From assembly GCA_964489735.1 (NCBI GenBank), contig CAZBAL010000003.1:1-64000 (forward strand): 64,000 nt of DNA. The letters are read 5' to 3'. Position numbers and translations under genes: made by a program. The notes beneath the pieces are model-generated. The model was not told the origin of the DNA and searched no databases. It saw nothing but the letters and a program-made list of their open reading frames with translations. The DNA comes from Andreesenia sp964489735. GTDB taxonomy: Bacteria > Bacillota > Clostridia > Tissierellales > Gottschalkiaceae. This document shows, piece after piece, positions 17,699 through 25,828 of the stretch; the first letter of the stretch is position 1; each line of letters opens with the position of its first letter.

Positions 17699-18708
17699 TA
17701 CTTGCCACTCCCTATCATAACAGCTCTAGATTTAGCAGCTTCAGGAAGTTCTATTCCTAGTTTCTCTAAAGTTTCTTCATTTACAATTAAGTCAAGCTTG
17801 TCAGCTTTTTCGATAGCCATGCTCTCTGGTTTTTCTCCATTAAGAACTTTTACAGCCATCTCTCCTGTTTTATATCCCAGTTGTTTGTAATCAATACCTT
17901 CAGTTGCAAGTGCTCCATCTTCAACCTGTCCTCTTTCAGAACCTATTATTGGTACTTTTTTATCAATAGTTCTGTCATAAACAACTGGTAATGATGCAAC
18001 TACTGTATTGTCCGTTGGAACATATATTACATCTACTTTATCTACGATTGACTCTGTAACTGCTGCAACATCATTAGTTCCTGTGACTCCACCTTTAACA
18101 ATTTCAAATCCGAATTCAGATGCTACTTCCTCAGCTTTTTTAACTTGAACTTCTGAGTTCTGCTCTGATGATGTATAAAGGATTCCTACCTTTTCAGCTT
18201 CTGGTAGTAAATCTTTTATCAATTGAAATTGAACTTTTATATCTATATCATCTGTTGTTCCTGTAACATTAGTTTCCGGTTTTTCCAGACTTTCAACTAC
18301 ACCTGCTCCAACTGGATCAGTTACTGCAGTTATAAGTATTGGTATATCTTTAGTCGCATTGTATAGTGACTGCGCTGAAAGTGTTGATATTCCGAATAAC
18401 AGATCAACCTTTTCTGATACTAACTGTTGTGAAATATTTTCATTTATCGCACTGTCTGCCTGTGCATTTTTGTAAATTATTTCAGCTTTATCTTCACCGT
18501 ATCCGCCTTCTTTTAGTGCTTCTTCAAATCCTTCTCTTGCTGAGTCCAAAGCCCCGTGCTCTACAAACTGAGAAATACCTATTTTTACTTTTCCATCTCC
18601 ACTTTTACTATCTCCGTCACCATTATCCGATGAACATCCTATCATTCCTACTCCAAGAGCTAATACAACTCCTAGTGATAGAAATCTTTTTACAAACTTC
18701 TTACCCAT
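17698..18708 (-). CDS. ABC transporter substrate-binding lipoprotein (TrpX-like)
   Basis: A 336-aa solute-binding lipoprotein of the ABC_sub_bind family (two-lobed, LacI-like fold). The signal peptide ends in MIGC with the lipidated Cys at residue 25. ATG 18708 is chosen because AGGAGG precedes it by 8 bp; an in-frame TTG at 18726 would overlap that site. Characterised members bind tryptophan or tyrosine (TrpX), but others bind unrelated ligands, and there is no T-box here to fix the amino acid. First gene of the importer operon. Confidence 0.88.
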   Translation of the reverse strand: MGKKFVKRFLSLGVVLALGVGMIGCSSDNGDGDSKSGDGKVKIGISQFVEHGALDSAREGFEEALKEGGYGEDKAEIIYKNAQADSAINENISQQLVSEKVDLLFGISTLSAQSLYNATKDIPILITAVTDPVGAGVVESLEKPETNVTGTTDDIDIKVQFQLIKDLLPEAEKVGILYTSSEQNSEVQVKKAEEVASEFGFEIVKGGVTGTNDVAAVTESIVDKVDVIYVPTDNTVVASLPVVYDRTIDKKVPIIGSERGQVEDGALATEGIDYKQLGYKTGEMAVKVLNGEKPESMAIEKADKLDLIVNEETLEKLGIELPEAAKSRAVMIGSGK

Positions 18709-18734
18709 ATTACCGTCCTCCTGCAAATTTTGTT

Positions 18735-18830
18735 TTTCTTAACTACTATATTTCCATGCTTCTACTATATTTCTCTTGTCGGCTAACCGACCATAACTGA
18801 AATTATATACAATTAGTGTATTAAAGTCAA
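18735..18830 (-). promoter_or_regulatory. Sigma-A promoter and structured leader of the ABC importer
   Basis: On the minus strand, TTGACT (18825-18830), 17 bp, TATAAT (18802-18807). The ~85-nt leader begins with a small GTCGG-TTAG-CCGAC hairpin (18778-18791). It then has two identical 12-mers, GAAATATAGTAG (18762-18773 and 18743-18754), 19 bp apart, before the Shine-Dalgarno. The promoter is well supported; a regulatory role of the repeats is inferred. Confidence 0.7.
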
Positions 18831-18920
18831 TACCTTAAGAGCTTGTTATTACTGTGTTTCAGCATGTATACCTTCTGCGTTCCTCTATACTCTTAATAAT
18901 AAAAAATAATTGTATTTCTT
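18831..18920. other. Intergenic stretch without recognised feature
   Basis: Short AT-rich DNA between the importer promoter and the next terminator; nothing recognised. Confidence 0.4.
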
Positions 18921-18974
18921 CAAAAAAAATCGTTCCTCAATTGATATTATCAAATACCAATTAAAGAACGATTT
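18921..18974 (-). terminator. Intrinsic terminator of the small membrane protein gene
   Basis: On the minus strand AAATCGTTC pairs with GAACGATTT, with additional CAATT/AATTG pairs inside, followed by eight Ts. It lies ~180 bp below the stop at 19152; the stretch between (18975-19151) holds no gene I can support. Confidence 0.75.
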
Positions 18975-19151
18975 CTACAATTTTTTACTAATTTATCTCT
19001 CTTATATGACCTATATCCAATGCAAAAATAATAAGCTGATTGTCTCATATTTATACTAATAACTAAAATCTGCTATTCAGTACCTCCATAATCCCTTTAA
19101 TCTTTCTGTAAGTCCTTCTCCTTTAAAAAGATATACTCCTATGTATACTTA

Positions 19152-19490
19152 TTAGGTTTGATTCTTATATTTGTTATATATCTTTTTATATGTCAGAATA
19201 AGCAGTGGAAATCCTGCAACTAGTGTCAAAGTGGTAATATAAGTCGCGATTTTTCCATTCCAATTTCCAACAACTACGCTGGTCCAAAGCGGTATGGAGA
19301 AAACAATCCACATCAGACCATTTGCTCTGTTGTATGCAGGAATATCTTTTATCTCTTCTTCATCCACCACCGATCCAGACCAAAACCACATTGGTTTTTC
19401 TCTTCTCCATGCATATATTCCTAAAGAAGTGAACACCAAACTAACAAGCGCAACCGACAATAAAAAAACTGTATTTCCCAATTTCTTCAC
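19152..19490 (-). CDS. Small three-helix membrane protein of unknown function
   Basis: 112 aa with three predicted membrane helices (about residues 6-27, 57-77 and 82-102). A loop (residues 28-56) contains WRREKPMWFWSGS and DIPAYNRANGLMW, a pattern seen in uncharacterised small clostridial membrane proteins. No signal peptide, no catalytic residues. A Shine-Dalgarno GAGGTGA precedes ATG 19490. Confidence 0.65.
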   Translation of the reverse strand: MKKLGNTVFLLSVALVSLVFTSLGIYAWRREKPMWFWSGSVVDEEEIKDIPAYNRANGLMWIVFSIPLWTSVVVGNWNGKIATYITTLTLVAGFPLLILTYKKIYNKYKNQT

Positions 19491-19550
19491 CTCATTTCAC
19501 ACTGAATAGCCATATTGTATTTCCTATAGCTCTTCAGCTCATAACCATAG

Positions 19551-20861
19551 CTATTTCAGCTTTGTTATCTCAAACTCACTAGCTTTATAGGCACTGCTAT
19601 TATTTTCAGTCTCATCAGATTTTGACCAAATTAGTGCTGGAGTGTCTGATGTCGCAAATTTAAACATATTTAAATTTACTCCTGATTCCCCTGATTTCAA
19701 ACCCAATATTTCTTCCGGACTATATATTCTCCTTCTACCCATATCTACAATTATGAAACTCTCAGTTTTCCCTAAATAACCAATAGTAAGATAGTCTTTA
19801 TCTACTTCAAAACTGTCAAGATTTGCTCCTATGCTCGGTGCATTAATATTATCAAAAAACGCACTGCTATTTGTAACTCTAAATGACCATACTTTTTTAT
19901 TCAAATCGTATACCCAGAATTCCTTAGTCGTATATTTATCTGTTTCATTGATTATGAAATTCTCGCCTTCAGGTTTTAACGCTGCGACTAAATAATTTTC
20001 ACTTATCTGAGGATGAAGAAGATTATAGTCTGTCTTGAGCTCTTCTTTTTCACCATCTTTTATTGAATACAAATATATCTTTCCAAACTCTCTTCTCTCT
20101 TCAAATTTCTCAGATATACTATAGGCTAAATGCTCCTTGCCAAGGTCAACACTATACCATTTGTTTTCATAATCCTCAATTGAATCTATTATCTCCATCT
20201 TATTAGCCTTAATATCGTAGAGTTTTATTACCCTTTTAATTTTTCCATCCACTTCTTCAAATGTAGAGTAAGATATATGACTATTATTTGCTGATAAAGA
20301 GATAGGCTGTGTGATATTGAACGTATCCGACTTTATCTTATGACCCTTCGACTTGTCAATATCTGAAACTTTCCCATCAGAATCTTTGTATTTCAAAACC
20401 CAAGTCTTATCATCAGGGAGTCCAGTCCCGAATAGTTTTGCTTCTATCCATAATGCAGAACCATCCTCAAAACAAAAGACATCTTCAAAAGACCAGATTT
20501 TATATCCTTCACTTGGCTTTATTACAGTTTCTCCGGAATCACTATTAACTATTTCAAAACTGTCATCACTGCCTTTCGCAACAAAAATACCCTTATTATT
20601 GAAATCTACGACTTTACTCTCCCTTGAGATATTCTTTCCGGAAGTAATCTCTTCAATTGATCCTTTCTCTGACAACACATCGGGTTCGTTTTCAAGTTTG
20701 CTTTCAAATACTTTATCTTGAACACTCTCTTTGGAATTCTTCTCAGTATTTTCCCCACTCTTTTTTGGACTGTTTGCACAAGCCGATAACACTGATGTGA
20801 TAAATAAAATTGTAACAATTAATAAATGTTTGTTTTTTCTCAGTCTGGTTTTCATTTTCAT
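19551..20861 (-). CDS. Lipoprotein with TolB-like beta-propeller
   Basis: 436 aa. The signal peptide has lipobox LSAC with the modified Cys at residue 28, followed by a Ser/Lys/Glu-rich spacer to about residue 70. The remainder is built from repeated beta-strand blades with motifs such as SLSANNSHISYSTFEEVDGKIKRVIKLYD and HPQISENYLVAALKPEG, typical of TolB/WD40-like propellers (six blades likely). It is expected outside the membrane as a binding or scaffolding protein; the partner is unknown. Its promoter region is nearly identical to that of the SLH protein gene at 21736, suggesting common envelope-linked control. Confidence 0.75.
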   Translation of the reverse strand: MKMKTRLRKNKHLLIVTILFITSVLSACANSPKKSGENTEKNSKESVQDKVFESKLENEPDVLSEKGSIEEITSGKNISRESKVVDFNNKGIFVAKGSDDSFEIVNSDSGETVIKPSEGYKIWSFEDVFCFEDGSALWIEAKLFGTGLPDDKTWVLKYKDSDGKVSDIDKSKGHKIKSDTFNITQPISLSANNSHISYSTFEEVDGKIKRVIKLYDIKANKMEIIDSIEDYENKWYSVDLGKEHLAYSISEKFEERREFGKIYLYSIKDGEKEELKTDYNLLHPQISENYLVAALKPEGENFIINETDKYTTKEFWVYDLNKKVWSFRVTNSSAFFDNINAPSIGANLDSFEVDKDYLTIGYLGKTESFIIVDMGRRRIYSPEEILGLKSGESGVNLNMFKFATSDTPALIWSKSDETENNSSAYKASEFEITKLK

Positions 20862-20947
20862 TCCCTCTCCTATTCTAGCAGTATTAATTTCAAAATCTAT
20901 TAAGCTATATATTCTTATCTTTGATTAAATCTCTAAAGTTATTTATC

Positions 20948-20990
20948 CCTTCATACATATGTACAACTCATAAGCAAAAAAGTTTCAATT
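20948..20990 (-). promoter_or_regulatory. ECF-sigma-like promoter (copy A)
   Basis: On the minus strand, TGAAAC (20982-20987) is followed by a T6 run and, after exactly 17 bp, GTACAT (20959-20964). About 45 bp match the region before the SLH gene (copy B), including TGAAAC-T6, GCT and AGTTGTA and the trailing TGAAGGG. TGAAAC is the typical -35 of ECF sigma factors. The sequence match is seen; the sigma class is inferred. Confidence 0.65.
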
Positions 20991-20994
20991 AATA

Positions 20995-21040
20995 TAAAAA
21001 ATAGCAGCTTATAGTCGATAATCAACTATAAGCTGCTATA
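20995..21040. terminator. Bidirectional terminator bounding the candidate toxin locus
   Basis: A perfect 14-bp stem TAGCAGCTTATAGT (21002-21015) with 21024-21037, and an A6 stretch on the left that reads as a T run on the minus strand. No annotated gene needs it on the plus strand, so it probably ends the antisense RNA running leftward from 21407. Confidence 0.7.
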
Positions 21041-21161
21041 AATCAATTTCTAGTATGTTTATTGATTCGTTTTTTAGTTTAATAAAGATATTAAAAAAGC
21101 TAGTCAGTTCAAATAAGTGATAAGCGTCTTCAGTTAATAAGTAATTGTTATAGAGGTTCTA

Positions 21162-21189
21162 TTTGCTTTATTTTATATCATGATATAAT
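21162..21189 (+). promoter_or_regulatory. Putative promoter of the small toxin-like gene
   Basis: A consensus -10 TATAAT (21184-21189) with only a poor -35 (TTTGCT region at 21162) 40 bp before the small open frame. Confidence 0.5.
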
Positions 21190-21228
21190 TGTACCAGGCT
21201 TCCCTCTAGCCTAATTCATAACAAGGGG

Positions 21229-21342
21229 GTGAGACTTTTACTTTATCACATCGTGTCAGATTGGCTATATCAATTTTCTATTGCTTTAAGTATAGCCATA
21301 ATCTTTAAAGTTTATGATTTTTATAAACACAAAAAGCAATAA
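21229..21342 (+). CDS. Small hydrophobic peptide, candidate type I toxin
   Basis: A 37-codon frame starting GTG, preceded by AAGGGG. The peptide has a single hydrophobic segment (WLYQFSIALSIAIIFKVY) and a basic tail KHKKQ, the architecture of type I toxins such as Fst, TxpA or the C. difficile CD2517.1-type peptides. The gene is followed at once by a strong terminator and opposed by a consensus promoter on the other strand. The start is uncertain because the AAGGGG lies too close to GTG 21229; GTG 21253 (29 aa) is an alternative. No homologue is recognised by sequence. Confidence 0.5.
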   Translation: MRLLLYHIVSDWLYQFSIALSIAIIFKVYDFYKHKKQ

Positions 21343-21390
21343 AAAAAGCCCTAGGGTATTCACAGTACCCCGGGGCTTCTTTCTTTTGAC
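21343..21390. terminator. Strong bidirectional terminator after the toxin-like gene
   Basis: A GC-rich stem (AAGCCCTAGGGTA with TACCCCGGGGCTT, one or two mismatches) flanked by an A7 run on the left and a T-rich run on the right. Confidence 0.85.
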
Positions 21391-21413
21391 TCTTGCTTTA
21401 TCATCGTACTTAA

Positions 21414-21442
21414 ATTATATACCCATTATGTTTAATAGTCAA
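21414..21442 (-). promoter_or_regulatory. Consensus sigma-A promoter reading against the toxin-like gene
   Basis: On the minus strand TTGACT (21437-21442), 17 bp, TATAAT (21414-21419). No protein-coding gene lies downstream on that strand for over 500 bp, so it most likely drives an RNA. Confidence 0.75.
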
Positions 21443-21510
21443 TTGCTGCAATAAATAACCTTTATCTTCTATATTCTCGGTTCTAAAAAAATGAGCATAA
21501 GGGAAACGTG

Positions 21511-21544
21511 ACACAATCGAGGTTGTGTATTAGGCAGTGCCTAA
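21511..21544. repeat. Two adjacent short palindromes
   Basis: ACACAA-N6-TTGTGT (21511-21528) followed by TTAGGCA-G-TGCCTAA (21530-21544). No T runs follow, so these are not terminators. They may be protein-binding sites or remains of a mobile element together with the repeats at 21574. Confidence 0.5.
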
Positions 21545-21573
21545 TGTTTTGCTGATATCACTCAATTGAGAAT

Positions 21574-21642
21574 TGTCCCACTATGTTCCACTGATTTTCA
21601 CCGATTGTTCCACAAAGTTCCACGGTTTTGTCAGGTTCCAAT
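21574..21642 (+). repeat. Array of GTTCCAC-type short direct repeats
   Basis: Five same-strand copies of a G-T-Y-CCAC/A core: TGTCCCACT (21574), TGTTCCACT (21584), TGTTCCACA (21606), AGTTCCACG (21616) and GGTTCCAAT (21634). The spacing is 10, 22, 10 and 18 bp, near helical-turn multiples. This resembles the multiple terminal repeats at transposon ends or an iteron-like array; no transposase gene is nearby. Confidence 0.6.
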
Positions 21643-21735
21643 TGTCCAATAAAACAGTTGGTTTCAATGCAAACAAGAATCTAATTAAATAAGATTACAT
21701 TATTATTTCTGAAATCTTATTAGATATCTGAGTTC

Positions 21736-22794
21736 TTATTTTAAGTCAGCCTTTAAAACATATCCTCTCGATGCATTTTCTATACCGACAGGTCTAACTA
21801 AATAGTAGTCTGTTGCTTCCCCTTCCACCATTACTCTTGTGTCTTTTGGAAGAGTATTGTTTTTTACAATCAACCCAGCATCCGATTTTGGCTCTTTAAG
21901 TAACTTTATCTCTCTTATAGCTACCATTTCTTTTTTTACATAGCCGCTTCCACCACTAAAATCACTCAAGTATTTTTTGTGAACATAACCTCTCGAAGCA
22001 TCCGCTATGCCATCAGGTTTCACAAGTACATATTCTCCCTCATAACCTTCCACGATAACCTTTGTTCCTGAATTAAGGTTACTGTTTTTCTGAATAGGAA
22101 CAGCACCTTCTTTTGCTGCATTTAATAATACTACATTGGAATTTGTAGTCATATACTTTGTAACTTTAGGACTCAAATTTCTAACACCATAAAGTATTTG
22201 CGCTGCTTCAGCTCTTGTAAGAATGCTATTAGGTCTGAAAGTTCCATCTCCCATACCTTTAATTATTCCATTACCTATTAATACTTCCACTGGCTCTTTA
22301 GCCCAGCTAGATGTCTGATTGACATCACTAAGTGTTCCTTTTTTTCCTAAATCAATCATATTTCTCATCTTTGCATATCTATAGATAATAGTTGCAAAGT
22401 TTTCTCTTGATATCTTGTTTGTCGGTGCAAATATTCCATTACCATATCCATTGATTATGCCTTTTTCAGCCAAATAGTCTATATATCTTGCTGAATATCT
22501 GCTTTTTACATCTGTAAATTTATATCCTGTGTAACCCGCTCCTGATATTCCAGGATCCGCCAGCTTCGCAATAAGCGTTGCTGACTCTTCTCTTGTTATA
22601 GGATTATCCGGTCGAAAAGTCCCATCTCCGTATCCATTAATTACACTTTCACCCACTAATTTTTCTATTGCCGGCTTAGCCCAGTGATTTCCGATATCAC
22701 TGAAATTTCCAGACAAAAAGTTTCCTGACATCGCTACTGTTGATGATAATAAAACTGTTGCTAAAGTTAAACCTATTACTTTACTTCGTTTCAT
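21736..22794 (-). CDS. S-layer homology (SLH) domain surface protein with C-terminal SH3-like repeats
   Basis: 352 aa. A signal peptide (about residues 1-25) is followed by three SLH motifs (around residues 28-75, 90-140 and 150-200), each with the HWA/Y...GYGDGTFRPD-type core that binds pyruvylated cell-wall polymer. The C-terminal part has two related SH3-like modules, each ending in a copy of (I/D)A/E-SRGYV followed by a K-rich end (about 205-275 and 285-352). The protein is thus anchored to the wall and may bind peptidoglycan. ATG 22794 follows GGAGGAG; TTG 22809 is less likely. Its promoter matches that of the beta-propeller lipoprotein. Confidence 0.88.
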   Translation of the reverse strand: MKRSKVIGLTLATVLLSSTVAMSGNFLSGNFSDIGNHWAKPAIEKLVGESVINGYGDGTFRPDNPITREESATLIAKLADPGISGAGYTGYKFTDVKSRYSARYIDYLAEKGIINGYGNGIFAPTNKISRENFATIIYRYAKMRNMIDLGKKGTLSDVNQTSSWAKEPVEVLIGNGIIKGMGDGTFRPNSILTRAEAAQILYGVRNLSPKVTKYMTTNSNVVLLNAAKEGAVPIQKNSNLNSGTKVIVEGYEGEYVLVKPDGIADASRGYVHKKYLSDFSGGSGYVKKEMVAIREIKLLKEPKSDAGLIVKNNTLPKDTRVMVEGEATDYYLVRPVGIENASRGYVLKADLK

Positions 22795-22923
22795 TTCAAT
22801 CTCCTCCAAATTATTATGTTTTTTGAAACTTGCAGAGTCATATTAAAATTTAAATATGTAACTTTTTCCTGCTTTCCCAGACTCTATTCACAAATATAGT
22901 TTTCTATTTCTTATATACACTTT

Positions 22924-22970
22924 CCCCTTCAAAAATATATACAACTGACAGCTAAAAAAGTTTCAATCAA
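22924..22970 (-). promoter_or_regulatory. ECF-sigma-like promoter (copy B)
   Basis: On the minus strand TGAAAC (22960-22965), T6 run, and after 17 bp GTATAT (22937-22942), ~135 bp above the SLH gene start. It matches copy A at 20948-20990 over ~45 bp. Confidence 0.65.
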
Positions 22971-23134
22971 TTCACTTTTTAAGGCTTTTTTTACTATTAT
23001 TTCTTAAAAAGCTGTATCTATGTCTATTGCTTGAATAATTCTGTGTGTCTGGCTTCTATTCAAGTGCATACCCAAAAGTTCCAATTTCGTAGCAATCTAT
23101 GTCCCAAACTCTCATTTTTATGTCTGAAATGTTT
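22971..23134. other. Intergenic region with weak hairpin
   Basis: CTTTTTAAG (22975-22983) can pair with CTTAAAAAG (23003-23011) and might weakly end transcription from the HutP-family gene. Nothing else seen. Confidence 0.4.
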
Positions 23135-23572
23135 CTATATCGACCTATGCCCCAGTCCTACAACTACCTCGTTCATATGGAGCATTCCTATATTTAAAAA
23201 TATTGCTACTGTCAAATGACCTCTACAGCTGGATACGGAGAGTTTTCCTCCAACATTCAGTCCTGCTGCTTTTGAATATACCTGATTTATAGCTTCCCTT
23301 GTCGCTCCTGCAACTGATCCATCATGTACAAAGCAGTCTTTCGTAACCCCAGATCTTTTTGCTGCTACTACGGCTCTTTCAATTATTACTGGTATCATAT
23401 CTGCCATATTTCCACCTAAGTCAACAGCAACTGATTTCACACCTGATTTAATTAATTCTTCTTTCAATTTTTCCTCTTCTTCTCTATTCGATGTCATGGC
23501 CATCTTAAGTCCACCTTTTGTAACATCTAAAGCCAAGTCTTTTATATGTTTGTTATTAATATCTTCTGTCAT
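23135..23572 (-). CDS. HutP-family RNA-binding antiterminator-like protein
   Basis: A 145-aa protein of the HutP family. In Bacillus HutP binds L-histidine and Mg2+ and prevents termination in the hut leader by binding NAG repeats in RNA. The C-terminal part (SSCRGHLTVAIFLNIGMLHMNEVVVGLGHRSI region) matches HutP's end, and the family hexamer core is preserved. ATG 23572 follows AAGGGA; GTG 23590 is less likely. There are no hut genes nearby, so the RNA target is unknown; clostridial family members often stand alone. Confidence 0.75.
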   Translation of the reverse strand: MTEDINNKHIKDLALDVTKGGLKMAMTSNREEEEKLKEELIKSGVKSVAVDLGGNMADMIPVIIERAVVAAKRSGVTKDCFVHDGSVAGATREAINQVYSKAAGLNVGGKLSVSSCRGHLTVAIFLNIGMLHMNEVVVGLGHRSI

Positions 23573-23673
23573 ATTCAATTCCCTTCTCACAAATTATACT
23601 TTTACTATCCAAAAATCTGCAATTTATACTTTTCACAGACTTTGAGCTTAATTGTTCAAGTCTGATTTTGCGA

Positions 23674-24585
23674 TTATTTCTTTTCTGCTTTTTTCTTAGA
23701 TTCCTTTTTACCTATACCTTTTTCTCTAGCATAGTAGAATAAATACTGCTGTCCTATTCCTGCCTTTTCTCCAAACATATCTATTCCATATTCTCTGATC
23801 TTTTCTAAGTTTTTGAACTTTCCTTTAGTGTAAAACTCATCCATAACTCTGTGAACCCATACGTCCACTGGAAATACATCTATTTTTGAAAGTCCGAATA
23901 AGAGTATGCAGTCTGAAACTTTCGGCCCTACTCCACTGAATTCCTGAAGCTCCTCCCTCGCAGTGTCCGTATCTTCTGACTTCAGCTTATCTATACTTCC
24001 TTTTTCCACTATTTTCTTAGCAGAAGCTAATATATATTTTGTTCTAAAAGAAGTTCCGTACTGTCTTAAATCATCTTCCTCAAGCTCTGCTAACACTTCC
24101 GGCTTTGGAAATGCATAGTATTTCTTTCCTCTGTATTCTCCTATTTCCTCTCCAAATGCTGCACTTATCTTCTCTATTGTCTTTTTGATATTTGGAATTG
24201 AGTTTCTTGCAGAAATTATGAATGAAATGAGCATTTCCCACGGTTCCTGTTTTAATATTCTTATCCCTGATCCGAACTCAACCGCTTCTTTCATTATGCT
24301 GTCAATTTTAGCTAGTTCTATTTTTTCTAGAGAATAATCTCTACCTAAATCAAAGTACTCGTACCATATGTTATTGAAATCTTCCATATTAGCATTATCT
24401 ATTATAAGAGCCCCATCTTCCAGTTTTACATTTATTACCTTCCCGTACGCCACTACTGTATAGCTTCCATCCTCCTCGACTTCCCATCTGAATGCCTGTC
24501 CGCACTCAAATATATGCTTTGGTACAAAGTCTTTTATATCTTTTACTATAATTCTGCCATTTTCTTCCATTGTATTATATTTCAT
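23674..24585 (-). CDS. ogg: 8-oxoguanine DNA glycosylase/AP lyase (Ogg1 type)
   Basis: Base-excision repair enzyme that removes 8-oxoguanine. 303 aa: OGG N-terminal domain (about 1-110) then the HhH-GPD domain. The hairpin-helix-hairpin is EFSGVGPKVSDCILLF, whose lysine is the Schiff-base nucleophile, and the catalytic aspartate is in FPVDVWVHRV. There is no iron-sulfur cluster, as in clostridial Ogg1. Single gene, divergent from potABCD. Confidence 0.92.
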   Translation of the reverse strand: MKYNTMEENGRIIVKDIKDFVPKHIFECGQAFRWEVEEDGSYTVVAYGKVINVKLEDGALIIDNANMEDFNNIWYEYFDLGRDYSLEKIELAKIDSIMKEAVEFGSGIRILKQEPWEMLISFIISARNSIPNIKKTIEKISAAFGEEIGEYRGKKYYAFPKPEVLAELEEDDLRQYGTSFRTKYILASAKKIVEKGSIDKLKSEDTDTAREELQEFSGVGPKVSDCILLFGLSKIDVFPVDVWVHRVMDEFYTKGKFKNLEKIREYGIDMFGEKAGIGQQYLFYYAREKGIGKKESKKKAEKK

Positions 24586-24728
24586 TTAAATCTATCCTCT
24601 CTGACTATTATTATCCAACCAAGCTGTATATCTAAATTTTTAACATTATATTTACTAATTTTAATTATATCCATAAAACAAATATGTTACAATATTAAGG
24701 ATATTAAAGGTATTGAGGAGGGATAATA

Positions 24729-25808
24729 TTGCCGATTGTCGTTTTTGATAATGTAAGCAAAAAGTACAATGATGACTATATTTTAAAGGATATTTCCTTT
24801 GAACTTGAGCAAGGTAAATTCTATACGCTTTTGGGTGCTTCGGGATGTGGTAAAACTACCATCCTTAGACTGATAGCTGGGTTTATTGAGGCAAGTTCTG
24901 GGGATATCTATATTGACGGAGAGAATGTTTCTGATATTCCAGCTAACAAGAGAAAAGTTAATACAGTTTTTCAAGATTATGCTCTATTTCCGCATATGAA
25001 TGTATTCGATAATGTTTCTTTTGGTCTTTCTGTAAAGAAGACAGACAAGGAAGTAATAAAAGCTAAGGTTGAGGAAATGCTTAAGCTGGTACAGCTTTCT
25101 GGATTTGAAAACAGAATGATATCTGAGATGAGTGGTGGGCAGAGACAGAGGGTTGCTATCGCCAGAGCTCTGATAAATGAACCGGATGTTCTGCTGCTTG
25201 ATGAGCCTCTATCTGCGCTTGATCTGAAGCTGAGAACTGATATGCAATATGAACTTAGAGAGCTTCAGCAGAGACTTGGAATTACTTTCATATTTGTCAC
25301 TCATGATCAGGAGGAAGCTCTTGCTATGAGCGATGAGATATTCCTTTTGAACAACGGAAGAGTTGAACAGTCAGGTACTCCTGTGGATATGTATGATGAG
25401 CCGATAAACAGATATGTGGCTGATTTCATTGGTGAAAGCAATATAATTGAAGGAAAAATGATCAGAGATAATCTGGTTCATTTTGTTGGACATGATTTTG
25501 AATGTGTTGATGCCGGTATGAGGGAAAATGAGCCGGTTGAAATAGTTATTCGTCCTGAAGATGTTGAAATAAGGCCATTAGGTCAAGGTAAACTGAAAGC
25601 GAAAGTTGATACACAGCTTTTCCGTGGAGTTCACTACGAGATAATCTGCTATGATGAGCAGGGAAATGAATGGATGATCCACACGACTAAAAAAGCTGTT
25701 ATAGGTTCAGATGTTGATTTATACTTCGATGCTGATGCAATACATGTTATGCGTTACAATGAGTCAGAGGAAGACTTCGATGCCAGACTTGAAGCTTATG
25801 ATGATTAA
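24729..25808 (+). CDS. potA: Spermidine/putrescine ABC transporter ATP-binding protein
   Basis: A 359-aa ABC ATPase with Walker A GASGCGKTT, signature MSGGQRQRVAIARAL, Walker B VLLLDEPLSALD and the C-terminal TOBE domain (about 270-350) typical of PotA. It energises polyamine uptake. The start is TTG with GAGGAGGG 8 bp upstream. First gene of potABCD, all in the expected order with tight spacing. Confidence 0.95.
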   Translation: MPIVVFDNVSKKYNDDYILKDISFELEQGKFYTLLGASGCGKTTILRLIAGFIEASSGDIYIDGENVSDIPANKRKVNTVFQDYALFPHMNVFDNVSFGLSVKKTDKEVIKAKVEEMLKLVQLSGFENRMISEMSGGQRQRVAIARALINEPDVLLLDEPLSALDLKLRTDMQYELRELQQRLGITFIFVTHDQEEALAMSDEIFLLNNGRVEQSGTPVDMYDEPINRYVADFIGESNIIEGKMIRDNLVHFVGHDFECVDAGMRENEPVEIVIRPEDVEIRPLGQGKLKAKVDTQLFRGVHYEIICYDEQGNEWMIHTTKKAVIGSDVDLYFDADAIHVMRYNESEEDFDARLEAYDD

Positions 25809-25828
25809 AGAGAAAGCGGGGTGCAGAT

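Larger units (their letters stand above)
21000..21407 (-). ncRNA. Putative antisense RNA opposite the toxin-like gene
   Basis: Predicted from a minus-strand promoter at 21414-21442 whose start (~21407) lies 65 bp beyond the toxin-like frame, and from two minus-strand-capable terminators. The RNA would be ~65 nt if it ends at the hairpin 21343-21390, or ~410 nt if it reads on to 20995-21040, covering the whole small gene. No transcript data; boundaries are inferred. Confidence 0.45.

Noticed and set aside
18708..18840. T-box leader for the TrpX-like importer
   Set aside because: No T-box sequence, specifier loop or terminator/antiterminator pair; the leader is only ~85 nt.
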